Notes under the pieces: model-generated | Seen by the model: the letters and a program-made list of their open reading frames with translations, nothing else | Told to the model about the DNA's origin: nothing | Databases searched by the model: none | Part shown: in pieces, positions 21,515-32,704 of the stretch | How positions within the stretch are numbered: the stretch's first letter is position 1 | Layout of the letters: each line of letters starts with the position of its first letter | Position numbers and translations under genes: made by a program | DNA from: Chalara sp. BL73 | Lineage: Eukaryota > Ascomycota > Leotiomycetes > Helotiales | Reading direction: 5' to 3' | DNA: 64,000 bases | Assembly (NCBI GenBank): GCA_918026815.1 | Contig: CAKJVC010000159.1 | Coordinates: 62,001-126,000, forward strand

Positions 21515-23245
21515 CTAAATCGGCGTTTCTAGCTCGTATAAAAGAGCATCTGAACTCCGGTGTTGACGAGTATGGGCACGATTGAGTTCGTTGAAAGAAT
21601 GCTGTCCGTGAAACTCCCGAGGTGTGACTTGTGTATCCTCCCCATCCACTTCTTGTCGAGAAGATGGCTGTCCGGACAGCTCAGGCGGCCTTCTTTCCAC
21701 AGCACTGAGTTCCTGAGGAATGCCTGAAAAGTCTTCTTTCGAATCTGGCGCACCAGAAATAAGTTCAGAGTTGATATTTATTCTCTGTATTTTCCATCTT
21801 CGTAAATATAAATAGACGCCTACCACCACGACAAGTACAATCACAACTGCTGCAGCGATCCCTATTCCTGCTCTTGCCCCTTTGCTCAATGCGGATGTCA
21901 CTCCTGACTTGCCTGCATCTTTCTCAGCTGGTTTTGAAACACTATCCGGCACATCAGACATTGACCCGTTCGAGGGTGGCATGATCGAGACAATATGACT
22001 CTTCTGCTCAATGTCCCAGTTGCGCTGCGATATAGAGAAATTGCTCCGGCCATAATCAACTGTCAAATATGCTTCCTGCAAGAAAACACGTCCAAGTGTA
22101 AATTGCGTTTCGTTCGCTGCTTGCCTTAAAGGGAAGTAGAACATATTGTTCGGAACAGCAGGGTACGAGATGTTGAGATCAAAAGCTGCGTATGGGAATG
22201 TGATGTTAACAGTCTTGCCTGCTTCATACCCCTGGCTTAGAGTAAACGTGATTGAAGGTTTTCGAGAGAGCAGATTAGCATGCTGCTTTCCATCTAGAAA
22301 GTAATAGCCAGTGGTGTCGTCGAATACGAGTCCAAATGTGGCCTCAAAGATTCTGCAAGCCTCAATCGGAAGCCAGATCTGGGTGACAGTAGAATCAATC
22401 AAGATTAGAATTTCTTTCGGGAGCAATGATGTTCTGATTGACTCTTCCTTAGAGGTAATTGCTTGTAATCGAACGGAGAGATCGCGTGTATCATCAAAAT
22501 GGAATGGAAAGGAGAGCCCATTGGGCTCAGATAGTCCCTCGTCGTAGCCGCCCAAGACTAAGCTTGCGAGCGTTCCATTGTTCATATATTTTGCACCAGC
22601 TGTATAGCTGAAGGAAAGACTTGGAATCTCATTCTTCTCAAATAGTAGAGATAAGTAGCTCGTTGCTCGATCGTTGAAGTCCGAGAAATTGGTGGGCCGG
22701 GGATTGACCCCAAACATACCGACAAGAAAGCTCACATCCGCGAATTCCGTGACGGTTGTATTCAGGAGAGTTGGTTCTCCAGTTCCTTGCCGCCCCAGCC
22801 CGACGGTATCGAACCCCACCTGTGCTTGCACATCAATACCAAGATTCGACTCGACTTTTGTATGATAGAAGCCTTTCGTTACCAGACTCGATGAGGCATT
22901 AGACTTGAATAACCCACCACGTGCGTCCGCGCAGCCATAAAGAGAATATCCTCGGCATCCATACTGAGCTGATACGACCCACGAAGAGGTCGCAGCCGTC
23001 GATACCAAAACACGCACATTTTGTGGTGGAGTTCCGATTCGCAGCGGAAAAGAGGACCAGTATCCATCATTTCCGTCCCTGTCACTTCTGGTTAGTATAT
23101 GGTTGTTAGGAGCGGCTGACACTGCAAACCAGGCTTGACTAGGCGCAATAGATAGTGGTGTAGGAACCGCTGTTGTTGTAGGTATGGCAGCTATTAGCGC
23201 TTGGAGGGGTGCGAATAGCATCATTGAAACACAAACGGGCTTCAT
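21515..23245 (-). CDS. Aspartic-protease-like membrane protein, first catalytic Asp missing
   Basis: This is a type I single-pass cell-surface protein with a pepsin-fold (A1) ectodomain. It is a single exon; ATG 23245 (MKPVCVSMMLFAPLQALIAA) gives the best signal peptide, while an ATG at 23302 would add 19 residues. The pepsin-type N-lobe block YWSSFPLRIGTPPQNVRVLV leads into STAATSSWVV. The usual DTGSS/DTGS motif is replaced here, with Ser at the catalytic Asp position. The C-lobe retains Asp in LILIDSTVTQIWLP. Many N-glycosylation sites (NASS, NTTV, NGTL, NITF) are present. A TM segment (AGIGIAAAVVIVLVVVVG...) near the C-terminus is followed by a basic stop-transfer RRWK and a ~95-residue polar tail. 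Without the first Asp, proteolysis is unlikely; a sensor or adhesion role is inference. The neighbour at 23.9-25.2 kb shares the ectodomain-TM-tail plan. Confidence 0.85.
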   Translation of the reverse strand: MKPVCVSMMLFAPLQALIAAIPTTTAVPTPLSIAPSQAWFAVSAAPNNHILTRSDRDGNDGYWSSFPLRIGTPPQNVRVLVSTAATSSWVVSAQYGCRGYSLYGCADARGGLFKSNASSSLVTKGFYHTKVESNLGIDVQAQVGFDTVGLGRQGTGEPTLLNTTVTEFADVSFLVGMFGVNPRPTNFSDFNDRATSYLSLLFEKNEIPSLSFSYTAGAKYMNNGTLASLVLGGYDEGLSEPNGLSFPFHFDDTRDLSVRLQAITSKEESIRTSLLPKEILILIDSTVTQIWLPIEACRIFEATFGLVFDDTTGYYFLDGKQHANLLSRKPSITFTLSQGYEAGKTVNITFPYAAFDLNISYPAVPNNMFYFPLRQAANETQFTLGRVFLQEAYLTVDYGRSNFSISQRNWDIEQKSHIVSIMPPSNGSMSDVPDSVSKPAEKDAGKSGVTSALSKGARAGIGIAAAVVIVLVVVVGVYLYLRRWKIQRININSELISGAPDSKEDFSGIPQELSAVERRPPELSGQPSSRQEVDGEDTQVTPREFHGQHSFNELNRAHTRQHRSSDALLYELETPI

Positions 23246-23302
23246 CTTGGCGCAAACACATGACTTGAACAAATTGTTGTATAGGTGAAGCTTCTGAAGC
23301 AA

Positions 23303-23891
23303 AGGGGAAAGGTTTCTTTTGTTTCAGCTGCGGTTCGAATGTCTTGAGGCTAAATTCGATAAGCTGGCGATTACAACGAGGCTCATCTTAAGTTCAATAC
23401 TTTAGTGTAACCGACATACTGCGGCACAGCCAATAGCCCCCAACCTCGTTGAAAATATGTAATGTGCCACCGGCAATTGTACACATGAACCCAGGGACCC
23501 CTCTTGTATGCAGCTAATATAAAGGCGGAGGGCGACCTGCTGAAAAACGATGCTCGCAAGATAATATGACGACCCACATATATGACGAGAAAAAACTCAG
23601 GTCTTAACAAAGATTACAAATTAACATTTCGATATGTGCTATACCTTCTATATTTCAGGTACGAAGACCGAGCCATACTCTTTGAAGTATTGTATACCTA
23701 GTCTCTTATGGTCCTTAACTGTTGTCATGCGTCATCCGTATCCCAAACGCCCATAGGTAAAACACTGCAAATGCTCGCTAATATGTACCGCGGTACAACT
23801 GTAGCACTGAAGTCGATGTTTTAGCCCCATGGGCTACGCGCAGTGCCAGACCTGCGTTGCTGAATAGATCCTTTACAGCGTTGAGCGTGTA
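23303..23891. other. Intergenic between two same-strand membrane protein genes
   Basis: This is the promoter of the aspartic-protease-like gene and the 3' flank of the next. No other feature was seen. Confidence 0.45.
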
Positions 23892-25170
23892 CTATTTCCG
23901 ATGGAAGGAGAATTTCCTATCGCCCACTCTCAGCGGCGGTTGAGGTCTAGGAAAATAATCTGGACTTCTGTTACCCACATCCCTCTCGCTAGCCCGCACC
24001 GGTAACTCTGTTGCGGCACTGACACTAGGTAATTCGGCAGGCGGTGCATCCAACTCAAACCTTACTGGCGCCGCACTAGTGGACAAATGCTGCGGCACTA
24101 TATCGTACTTCTGATCACTTGTATACGCGCTCACGTACACGCTTCCTTGCTTATCTTTTGCTTCCAGCTTAGCTGTATTCGCTGTGCGTTTCGTCCTTCG
24201 TCTGTACAAGAAGAATCCGAGAGCTATGAGGGCAATTAGTACGACGATTCCGATCCCGATCCCGATTCCTGCTTTGGCGCCTGTTGAGAGACCGCCATTA
24301 CTACTAGACGCTGCGGTACTGGGAGTCGTTTGGACAGGCGCATTCCCTGTCGGGACTGCCGTCGAGTCTGCCGTCGGCTCATTTGTAGGAACCTCAACAA
24401 CCACGGGCAATCCTGTGGCCGTCGCAGTCTATCACAATTAGCCATCCCTCAAACCCGCCCGCTGCTAGAATACATACAGTTACCGTCGAGTATCTCTCAT
24501 TGTTTATACTTCCTAGCTGCTTAAACTGAAATCTCTGTCCGTTCTGCGGCACCGTGATATTACTGCTCATGGCCATCAATCCATCGCCCTTCCGCGTTAG
24601 ATGCCATGCCGTCCCGTTAGCCTCGTTCGTGAAGAAGAAAGTACCATCCCCCCAAGGCGATATCCGCCAGAACATGCTCGCGTCGCTCAGTGTGTAATTC
24701 GCCATGATGGGCACGGTTCTGCCGATGGTTTCCTCTTCCGGATCTACCTCGACATTCATATATCCCGTTGGACCGGAGTCTCTACTTCTTACAACATAGT
24801 ACGTGCTGTTGAAGGGGAATAGCTGCCATTGCTGTATGAGTTTGGTGGCATTTGGTGACTGGAAGAAGACTGCTCCGGTGCCGTTGTTAAATAACGACGT
24901 GCCTAGCCACGAAGTTAGCCTTCTATTTCTAATTACGGACGTCTCCACACGATTTTCAACATCTCCAACCCAAAACTTACCAACCATGGCCTGGGGATTA
25001 TCCCCAATAAGTAATTGATACCAACTATTTGTATCAAAGTTGGCCATTTCGTCTCTAGAATTCCCCAACGAAACCCCAAATACAAAATAATACGAGGCCT
25101 TGTATGCAAATGCAAGAGAAATCAAAGGGAAGACAAACAACAACAAATGAAGAAATCGAACAATAATCAT
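23892..25170 (-). CDS. Single-pass surface protein with probable beta-trefoil ectodomain
   Basis: Exon 1 is 25170-24484 and exon 2 is 24428-23892. The 55-base intron has a GTAACT donor and ATAG acceptor, and the join reads ERYSTTATATGLPVVVEVP; 407 residues. The start MIIVRFLHLLLFVFPLISL is a signal peptide; an ATG at 25212 would read through a C-run and is less likely. The ectodomain has spaced repeats of the type WYQLLIGDNP, WQLFPFNSTYYV, MFWRISPWGDGTFFF and RFQFKQLG. Their aromatic spacing recalls ricin-B-like beta-trefoil lectins; this is inference. A Thr/Ser/Pro-rich stalk follows, then the TM helix (GIGIGIGIVVLIALIALGFF) and YRRRTKR, and a ~100-residue cytoplasmic tail. The ligand is unknown. 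The organisation parallels the aspartic-protease-like neighbour. Confidence 0.8.
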
Positions 25171-25212
25171 GAAAATGAAGCCTTCCCCCCCCCCCCAAGA
25201 AAAGGCAGACAA

Positions 25213-26174
25213 CGAGACACAAACCTTGTACGTAAATATAAGCAGGAGTTAATATGGTTACAAGAAGTCTAAAACAGGAAAAGGATGGAGGCTTTGACAC
25301 CCAACCAGGTGGAAAGGGAGCCGCCTGACACAGGCGAATGAAAGAGCCTAGCAGGGCTGACCAAGCCGAGCCAAGAGGCTAATGAAATAAGGTTGACAAA
25401 AATAGCAGGGGGCTGTGTGGAGCGAGCTTTACGGCTGCTCAGGCATGATGGAAGGTGATATCATTTGGGGGAGAAGGAAGGATGATTGAGACGGAAGCTG
25501 GCTGGCGGTTTGTATGAGGATCAGTTTCGCCCAGTAAGGATATAAATTCAGGAAGCATTGACCAAGCTACAAGGGGCCCAGAGGGGTGCAATCTTATGCC
25601 TGGAAGCATTCAGCGTTCCGAATGGCTTGTTTCTGAATCTAGGGAGGGTGGTGAGGCTATGATGCCGCACAAAAAGGTTGGTAAATGCACGTCTTCCATA
25701 TACTGTCCGAACCTAATTGCAGCTACGGTCTCAAAGCACCTATTTGAGATATAAGGGCCATCCCGAGTTCTCCCAAAAGAAGCAAATTCAGATTTCAGAA
25801 GCTCCATCAAAACTGCCATGGTTGGCCGTCTATCCTCACCTGTTGTGATCCAAGGCCACCGCTCTCTGATGAGACTAAAGAATAACATAATGATAGAAAA
25901 AGGCGTAAGAAGAACGCCATTCATTGGTCCCAGCACCTCATCTATAGACTATAATATAACACTCCAATGCCTCGTCTGTTTTCCCCATGCTTTCACGGTC
26001 CACCAGGTTCCCGTAGAAATCAACCCAGGTATCTCCTTCGGAGAAACCAGACCCTAATGTCTTGACTATAATACAAACCCCCCAAGAAGGTATGAACCCA
26101 TCATTTAACTTTTTGTCCCGCCAGAATACTATTCTTTTACAAATGAATGGCAGAAATGAGGTGGGAGAAATTGA
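25213..26174. other. Intergenic, about 1 kb
   Basis: A C-run near 25188-25196 lies just inside the upstream reading frame. A 108-codon minus-strand open frame (25610-25936) has no recognisable domain and I do not call it. Confidence 0.45.
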
Positions 26175-29100
26175 TCATCCCATATCCACGTCTCCATCTG
26201 CCATTGCCAAACGCTGCTTTGCGGTCTTGGCTTTCTTTCCTCCACCACTTTTACGTGGCTTCTTGCCTTTTGCGCCAACAACTTCAACTGGGGTTGCAGC
26301 GCCGGATGGACGATTACTACCGTCATCAAAGTGACCTTCGCCTATTTGCTTATGTTAGCGGATTGTACAAAGATGGGAGTCAGATGCAAACATACCTTCA
26401 TGATACAAGTCTTCCAAGCTTCCACCGACATCCCCTTTCTTCTTCTTGGCTGCCTTGCCTTTCTTCTTTTCAGGCTGAGCCGCCTCAAGCTCGGCTGCCT
26501 CTTTGGCCTTTCGCTCGATCTCTGCAGCCTCATCATCATCCACCAGCCACATTGCGATATCCTTGGTGCGATTCTCCTTGCTGCGAGTGTTGAAGTCAAC
26601 TCCTCCACCGGAACCACCAGTCATAACAACCTTTTGGACTTCTTCCTTCTGAAGAGCTCGCTTACGGATTCTCTCCTCGATTGTGCCACGGGTAATCATA
26701 CGATAAACCGTAACTTGTCGAGTTTGACCGAGACGATGCGCACGGTCCATAGCCTGCGAATCAATGGTAGGATTCCAATCAGAGTCGTAGAAGATAACGG
26801 TATCCGCAGATGTCAAGTTGATGCCTAGACCTCCAGCACGAGTAGAGAGTAGGAAGATAAAGATTTCGGGACGGGTCTGGAAGTCATGAACAGTATCACG
26901 ACGATCTTCCAACTTGGTACTTCCATCCAGACGACAATACTTGTAGTTGCGATACGTCAGATACTCTTCCATTAAGTCGATCATGCGGGTCATCTGGAAA
27001 TAGAGCAAAACACGGTGACCACCCTGCTTCAGCTGGACAAGTAATTCGTCCAGCTTGGCTAATTTACCTGAGTCGGTGACAAATCTTCTCATGGACGGCA
27101 CGCCGATCTGCGTGAAGCGTTGTCTCTCGGACGTTGGGTCAGGTAGCATTTTCGTGAGGGGGTAGAGAGATAGTGGCACTTTGGAAGCAACCAACGCTTT
27201 CTCATCGGCCGAGGATGGACCATACGAAGCTCTGCGAACAGGAACATTAAATATAACGTTCTCCCGCTCGATAACAGAGCCACGACTGGAGCAGAAAACC
27301 TCGATTGGTGGCGCTGTAGCACCAGGTCGGGCACATTGTTCAAGGCGGCTCATACCAGAATCAGCCCAGGTATCTGCAGCAACATTAAATAGCTTGTTGA
27401 GATATCCTTCATTGGTAACTTCAGCCAGTGGCTTACGATCTTGTCTGTCCACGATTCGAAGCATCGAATGAACTGGCGTATAGCCCTTATCGGCTTCCTC
27501 GTCATAAACAACACTTAATGCGCCAAGTTGACGTGGTCTCTTAGCGAGATCAATAGCTCGAGAGAAGATGTCCTTTCGCGAACTGGTTGACACATCATTC
27601 ACAGAGGTATCAGCGAAACGCAGCCATGAGAAAGCGCCATCCCTCGAGGCTCGCTGGTGCACGTTCTCAGGCTTGAAAATATTCAAAGGGCCATCCAAAC
27701 ACCACTTCCCGAAGCCAGCTTTCTCGTTATCCGGTCCAGGAAGGTCGAGACGGCCGCCATCGCGCCACACCAGTCGAGGTAGCTCATATTCGATTGCATT
27801 TTTAGTGGAGTACAAAACGTTAACATTGGTACCCTCACGCATGAAAGACCCAGCCTCAGCAAAGGAGCCGAACGAGAATGGGGAAGTCGTCTCTGCTCGT
27901 TCAAAGAGATCTGGATGATTACAAACCTTTCGAAATTGCATCACTAGGTTCATTAATGTGCCACTATCATTATCATCTCCAATAGTGGCCTTCTCAATAA
28001 GGTCCATGATACTGATCTGGTTCCGAAGATTCCCATAGTATGCTCGCTGACGATAAGTTAAATCGCAGAAGAGATCGATTTCAATTTTGTCCCCAAGCTC
28101 TTTTTGTACGTGCTTCTTAACACGACGAAGCATGAAAGGCTTAAGAATCATGTGTAATCTCTTCAGTTGGTCCTCGTTCAGCTTCGTATTACTTTGGGTG
28201 TGGCTTTCGATATCCTTTGAGAACCACTCGCTAAATTCGTCGTGTGAATCGAACAAGCTAGGCATGATGAAATGTAGTAAAGCCCATAATTCTTGCATAT
28301 TATTCTGGATAGGGGTACCAGTAAGCAAAAGACGATTTCTGCAGTGGAAGCCCAACAGACTCTTCCATCTAGAACTCTGTGAACTTTTGATTGCTTGAGC
28401 CTCGTCTAGAATCATATATTGCCATTTCATCTTTTGAAAGTAGGCAACGTCCGATACAACTAGCTGATAAGAGGTCACCAGAACGTGAAATGGTGAATCC
28501 CGGTTGTACGTAATATGCTTTCGGTCCCAGAATTTGCGAAGAATTTTTCTGTCTGCGGCATTACCCCAGTATGGAACAACCTTCAGCGTAGGAACGAACT
28601 TGGTGATTTCTTGTTGCCAATTATGTAGCGTAGATGCAGGGGCGACAACCAAGAAAGGACCCCAAATATCATGCTTTTCAGCAAGATATGCCATGACGGA
28701 AATCGACTGAACAGTTTTGCCAAGTCCCATCTCATCTGCCAAAATTCCATTGATACCCTGCTCGTAGAGATTGACCATCCAGTTAAGGCCTTTGAGCTGA
28801 TATTCCTTCAGCTGAGCCTGAAGCATCTTGGGTTGTTCAATTTCGACGTCGCCCATACCAGCAGGATTTTGGAAGTTCAGCTCTCCTTCTTCGTCCATCG
28901 CGTCGTCCTGCTTGTTGAACGCTCTCGCCTTGGCCTGGGCTTCTGCAATCGCATGCTGGGCATTGGCTGCAGCAACAGCTTGCAAGTTCGACTCATCGTC
29001 ATCGTCGAAATCGAGATTATTGAAGTCGGTAACTTTGCCAACGGCAATGGTAGATTCTGGAACCTTGACATTTGACCCAACATGAGCTTTTGAATCCGCA

Positions 29101-31316
29101 ACAGGGCCATCTGGATCGTCTGTGGACCGTTCAACCTCATCCGTCTTGATTTTCTTGCCGATAAAATGAGAGTATAGTTCAGTTTGAGAAATGAGAAAGT
29201 TGAGCTTCCTCTTCTGTCTATTTGCTTCCCTGTCGGCTTCTGCCTTCTTTGCATTCTCAATCTCCTGTTTCTCGGCTTGTTTTCGAAGATCGCGCTCTTC
29301 CCGTTCATTGCGCTTCCAGAACGACATCATCTCTCTCATAACACGTTTTGCTCTAGCTTGAAGATCTTTGGTACCTTTGTTCGTTCGGAGCTGCCAGCGC
29401 TTAGCCTCCTTCGAAGCTAGTATCGCGGTCTTTTTAAGATTTGATTGACGGATTGCCAGGGAGTCGAGCGCAATTTTGTAAACTTTGTTAACATCTTTTC
29501 TAGCAAGATCTCGCCAAATCTGATCATATATTTGGTTATATCCTTTTGAAACAAATGGCTCAAAAGTTGCTGGAGACTCCTCTCGAAGTGACTTGGGAAT
29601 CGCAATTTTCACTGTTCGAGGCTTCGATTCTTCTTTCAATGATGGGAGCGCAGGGAGTTCCTCGCCTGCATCAATTGCTGCCTGTGCTGCAATAGCAGAT
29701 TCCTTCTCGGCTTGTTTTTGCTCTTTAGACTTCCGCAACCTGCCATTACCTGCTCCACGTTTTGCTTTGGTCTTGGGTTCCGGATCCACGGCCGCAAAGG
29801 TAGATAGCATGCCTCCTGCAAAGTTTGGCTCGATGGGAGAAACTGTTCGTATCTCTGGGCCTTTGTCTCCTCTTGCAAGAACCGCCTTGGTTTGTTGCGC
29901 CTTCTTCTCCGCCCTTTGTGCTTGTCGTAGAAATTGCTGCCGTTCGTTCTCATCCTTGGCCTCCTGTGCTTTGGCCATCGCAGCATCAACTTGCTCCATC
30001 TGCGAAGCGACTGTCTTCTCCCGGCGACGCTTTCTCTGCATATCCTTCTTCCGCTCTTTCTCCCTCGCGAGCTCAGTAATTTGTACCTTTGTGATAGCAT
30101 CATCCCGATTGATCTCATTGTATCGGGCTTCACCATGATCCGCATGTCTTCCAAGCTTGACTGCCATCTTACTGGTATAGTCCGTTCGCCGTTGCTTCAT
30201 CTTAACAACCTCAGCTGCCTCGATGTCCAGTTTCCGCTTCACACTGCGTGATTTGAAAATGCGCTTCTCCATGTCGAAGTCTGGTAGATCAAGGTCACTA
30301 GTCTCCCCATCAAGCTTGGCTATCTGTGCCTGTACGTCCTTTTCTTGTTCCTTGGAGAGCTGTTTTGGCTTCGGGGGACTTCTGGCCTTGGGCTCGCCAT
30401 TTGCTTTCCGCTTCGCAGGGACCCGAGATGCTGTAGGTGTTTGTGTAGGAGCGAGTGATGAATGACGAGAGCTGTCCCTTGACATAGCTTCTGCAGCTGC
30501 GAGGGCTTTCTTTGATGGTTTCCGTGACTTTGTGGCAGTTGGGGTTGGACTCGGCTTAGGGGTGGGTTCAGCGTTCGAAAGGATACTTGAAAAGGCCATA
30601 GGGTCTGTCGGTCTATTAGGAGTCTGATGATTCATGTTAGTCGTGCACAGCCCGTGTTGCGAGGTGAATAACTCACAGCAGTTGCAGGGGGCGCCTCTTG
30701 TTTAACTATTGTCTCCTGCTTCACTGGGTCATGTAATATTTGTGGACCTCCCATATTCAAACCATTGTGTCGCGATACTGGAGATGTTACAGGCGCCATC
30801 CTAGGCGATTGTGAGATGGATGATGGGCGTTGAGGATGTGCATGTGAGACAGGCGATCGTGGTGGAAGTTTGTTGTTGATAGGGGATGTATAATTTCCGT
30901 TGAAGTATTTGGGGTTATCGGATGAGGATGGTGGGTAGGTATATGGCTCTTGACTCTGAAAAATGTTAGCGTAAGCGTAATAGAGCCCTTACCTTCCGGT
31001 GATCTTCCAAGAATCTTACCTGAGGTGCTTGAGTTTCATGCCACGATGGTCTTCTCTCACTTGGCTCAGGTTTTGTCGGATCGTAATAATTACGAGACGT
31101 TGCTGGCAATGTAGTTGAAGTTGGTGCTTTGTAGGGCGTATTGAGCTGTGTCCGCCCAGGAGAATAAGGTGGTGCGTGTAAGTCTGTTTGTGATGGCGAT
31201 CGCGCGGCGTCGTAGGGTGGTCGAGTGGGTTGCGTGTTGCTGGTTCCGTTCTCTCGCTCTCGCTCTCGTTCTCGTCGTACTCCTTCCTCCCCTATCACAG
31301 TACTATGATACTCCAT
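26175..31316 (-). CDS. INO80: INO80 chromatin-remodelling ATPase
   Basis: This is the catalytic subunit of the nuclear INO80 complex, which slides and edits nucleosomes during transcription, replication and repair. Exons: 31316-31020, 30955-30677, 30623-26396, 26341-26175; all introns are about 54-64 bases with GT..AG ends; 1656 residues. The N-terminal ~500 residues are polar and low in complexity, with an RERERERE run. The DBINO/HSA region is near residues 550-680 ([20 protein letters not shown], then [19 protein letters not shown]). The SNF2 ATPase starts near 800 with Walker A DEMGLGKT, Walker B DEAQ (typical of INO80) and [11 protein letters not shown]. The family's long insertion separates it from the C-terminal helicase lobe near 1390 ([41 protein letters not shown]). 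The short last exon adds a basic tail ([19 protein letters not shown]). ARB1 lies upstream on the same strand. Confidence 0.95.
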
Positions 31317-32704
31317 CTTGGCCCGTCAACTCAGGAGGCAACAAATTTATGAAGGTTACCTCGCCATATGAAGATTCTGCGGAGCCAGCCCCCTTGCACC
31401 GGTGCGCGACGTCGTTCTTCAATTACTGTATTATTGTCACGATGCAGCAGCAGATGGTAAGGAGCGTGGTGGTGATAGTGCGATGCACAGTGATGAATTG
31501 TTGGGGAGGATAGAAAGGTCTTGACACAATTGAGGCGCTCCCTCTGGCGTTAGATCTTTAATCTCAGCCTCTCGGAGGCGAACGCGATCCGATTAAAAAA
31601 GTATCACAGTCACGGCTGACAGAATTGGAGGGTGGATGGGCGACGGCGTTGTGATGCACAATGGGGGGGTGTATCAAGGAAAGATTAGAAAGAAATAGGA
31701 TGGGGATGGGAGAAATGAAAAGGAATGAATGTTCTCATTATCGCCGGTATCTTTTGGGGGCTCGCATTGCTGGGGCCTCGCTTTGTCAACTCTTCGTTAC
31801 TCGTCCGGCTGGCCCCAACTCATCCTAAATCGTCATATTGAACTGGAAAAGAAAACAACATTTGGCTTCGATTTAGAAGCCGGTCGCTATTGGCTATAAT
31901 TGGGGTCGACCCCTGTCAGGGTCGCAATTCTATCGACTATATTTCATTTCTTTCTCATTATCATGCTGATGACCACTACTGTATATCTGCTCCGATCATC
32001 AATCAAATCGAGCAGTGCTTTGTGATTGCCCATCTGCGCTTTTTGCGCATGCCTGGGTACCGAAGGGTGGTGGCCACTCCCTACTCTTATTGTTGCATGT
32101 TAGGGTTGAGGCTTGTGGGTTGTTCGTTTGTCTCTTTCCGTCCTTGCTGAACGGGAGTGGGTCCCGCGGGTCCCCCATCCAAGGAAGCGAGCAGAAGAGA
32201 GAGAGAGTGATAGTGAGAGAAAGACCTGGATTCACGCCACGAGGGTCCTGGCACAGCAACACATCCAACCAAAGTTCCTCAAGCAGCCATTTTTAAACCC
32301 TAAAACAAAGAACACGCTAGAGACGGAGACGGGGTATTAAAAAATATTAAATATTAAATATTAAAAAATAAAATAAAGAAGAGAAAAAGAAAAAAGGATT
32401 GACCCGAGTCACAAATCATTCATCAATGTGGCACAGGTTGTTGCTGTTGGGAGACTCTTCCCCAGATCAGATGGACCGCGAATATATGATATTGCCTACG
32501 GTATGCGTATTGACAAATTTCAATTTGAGGAACGCCTCTAAAAACACAAGCAGTCTATTCCACCACCACTCCCTATATATCCATGCAGCCGATGCTCCTT
32601 GACTTCGGGCTTTTTGTAGCCATGGCGTCGCCATTGAGCACGTCGGATATATATGGTATCGCTCTCCATGATTAATGCATCAACTTTTTGGTTTTCTATA
32701 TTGA
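31317..32704. other. Intergenic between ARB1 and INO80
   Basis: This is the promoter and 5' leader of INO80 plus the 3' flank of ARB1. It contains GA-rich short repeats near 32195-32225 and an A/T tract with TTAAATA repeats near 32338-32380. Open frames here lack domain support. Confidence 0.5.

Noticed and set aside
25610..25936. 108-codon minus-strand frame between the trefoil-type gene and INO80
   Set aside because: Composition is acceptable, but there is no signal, domain, splice partner or conserved motif that I can recognise.
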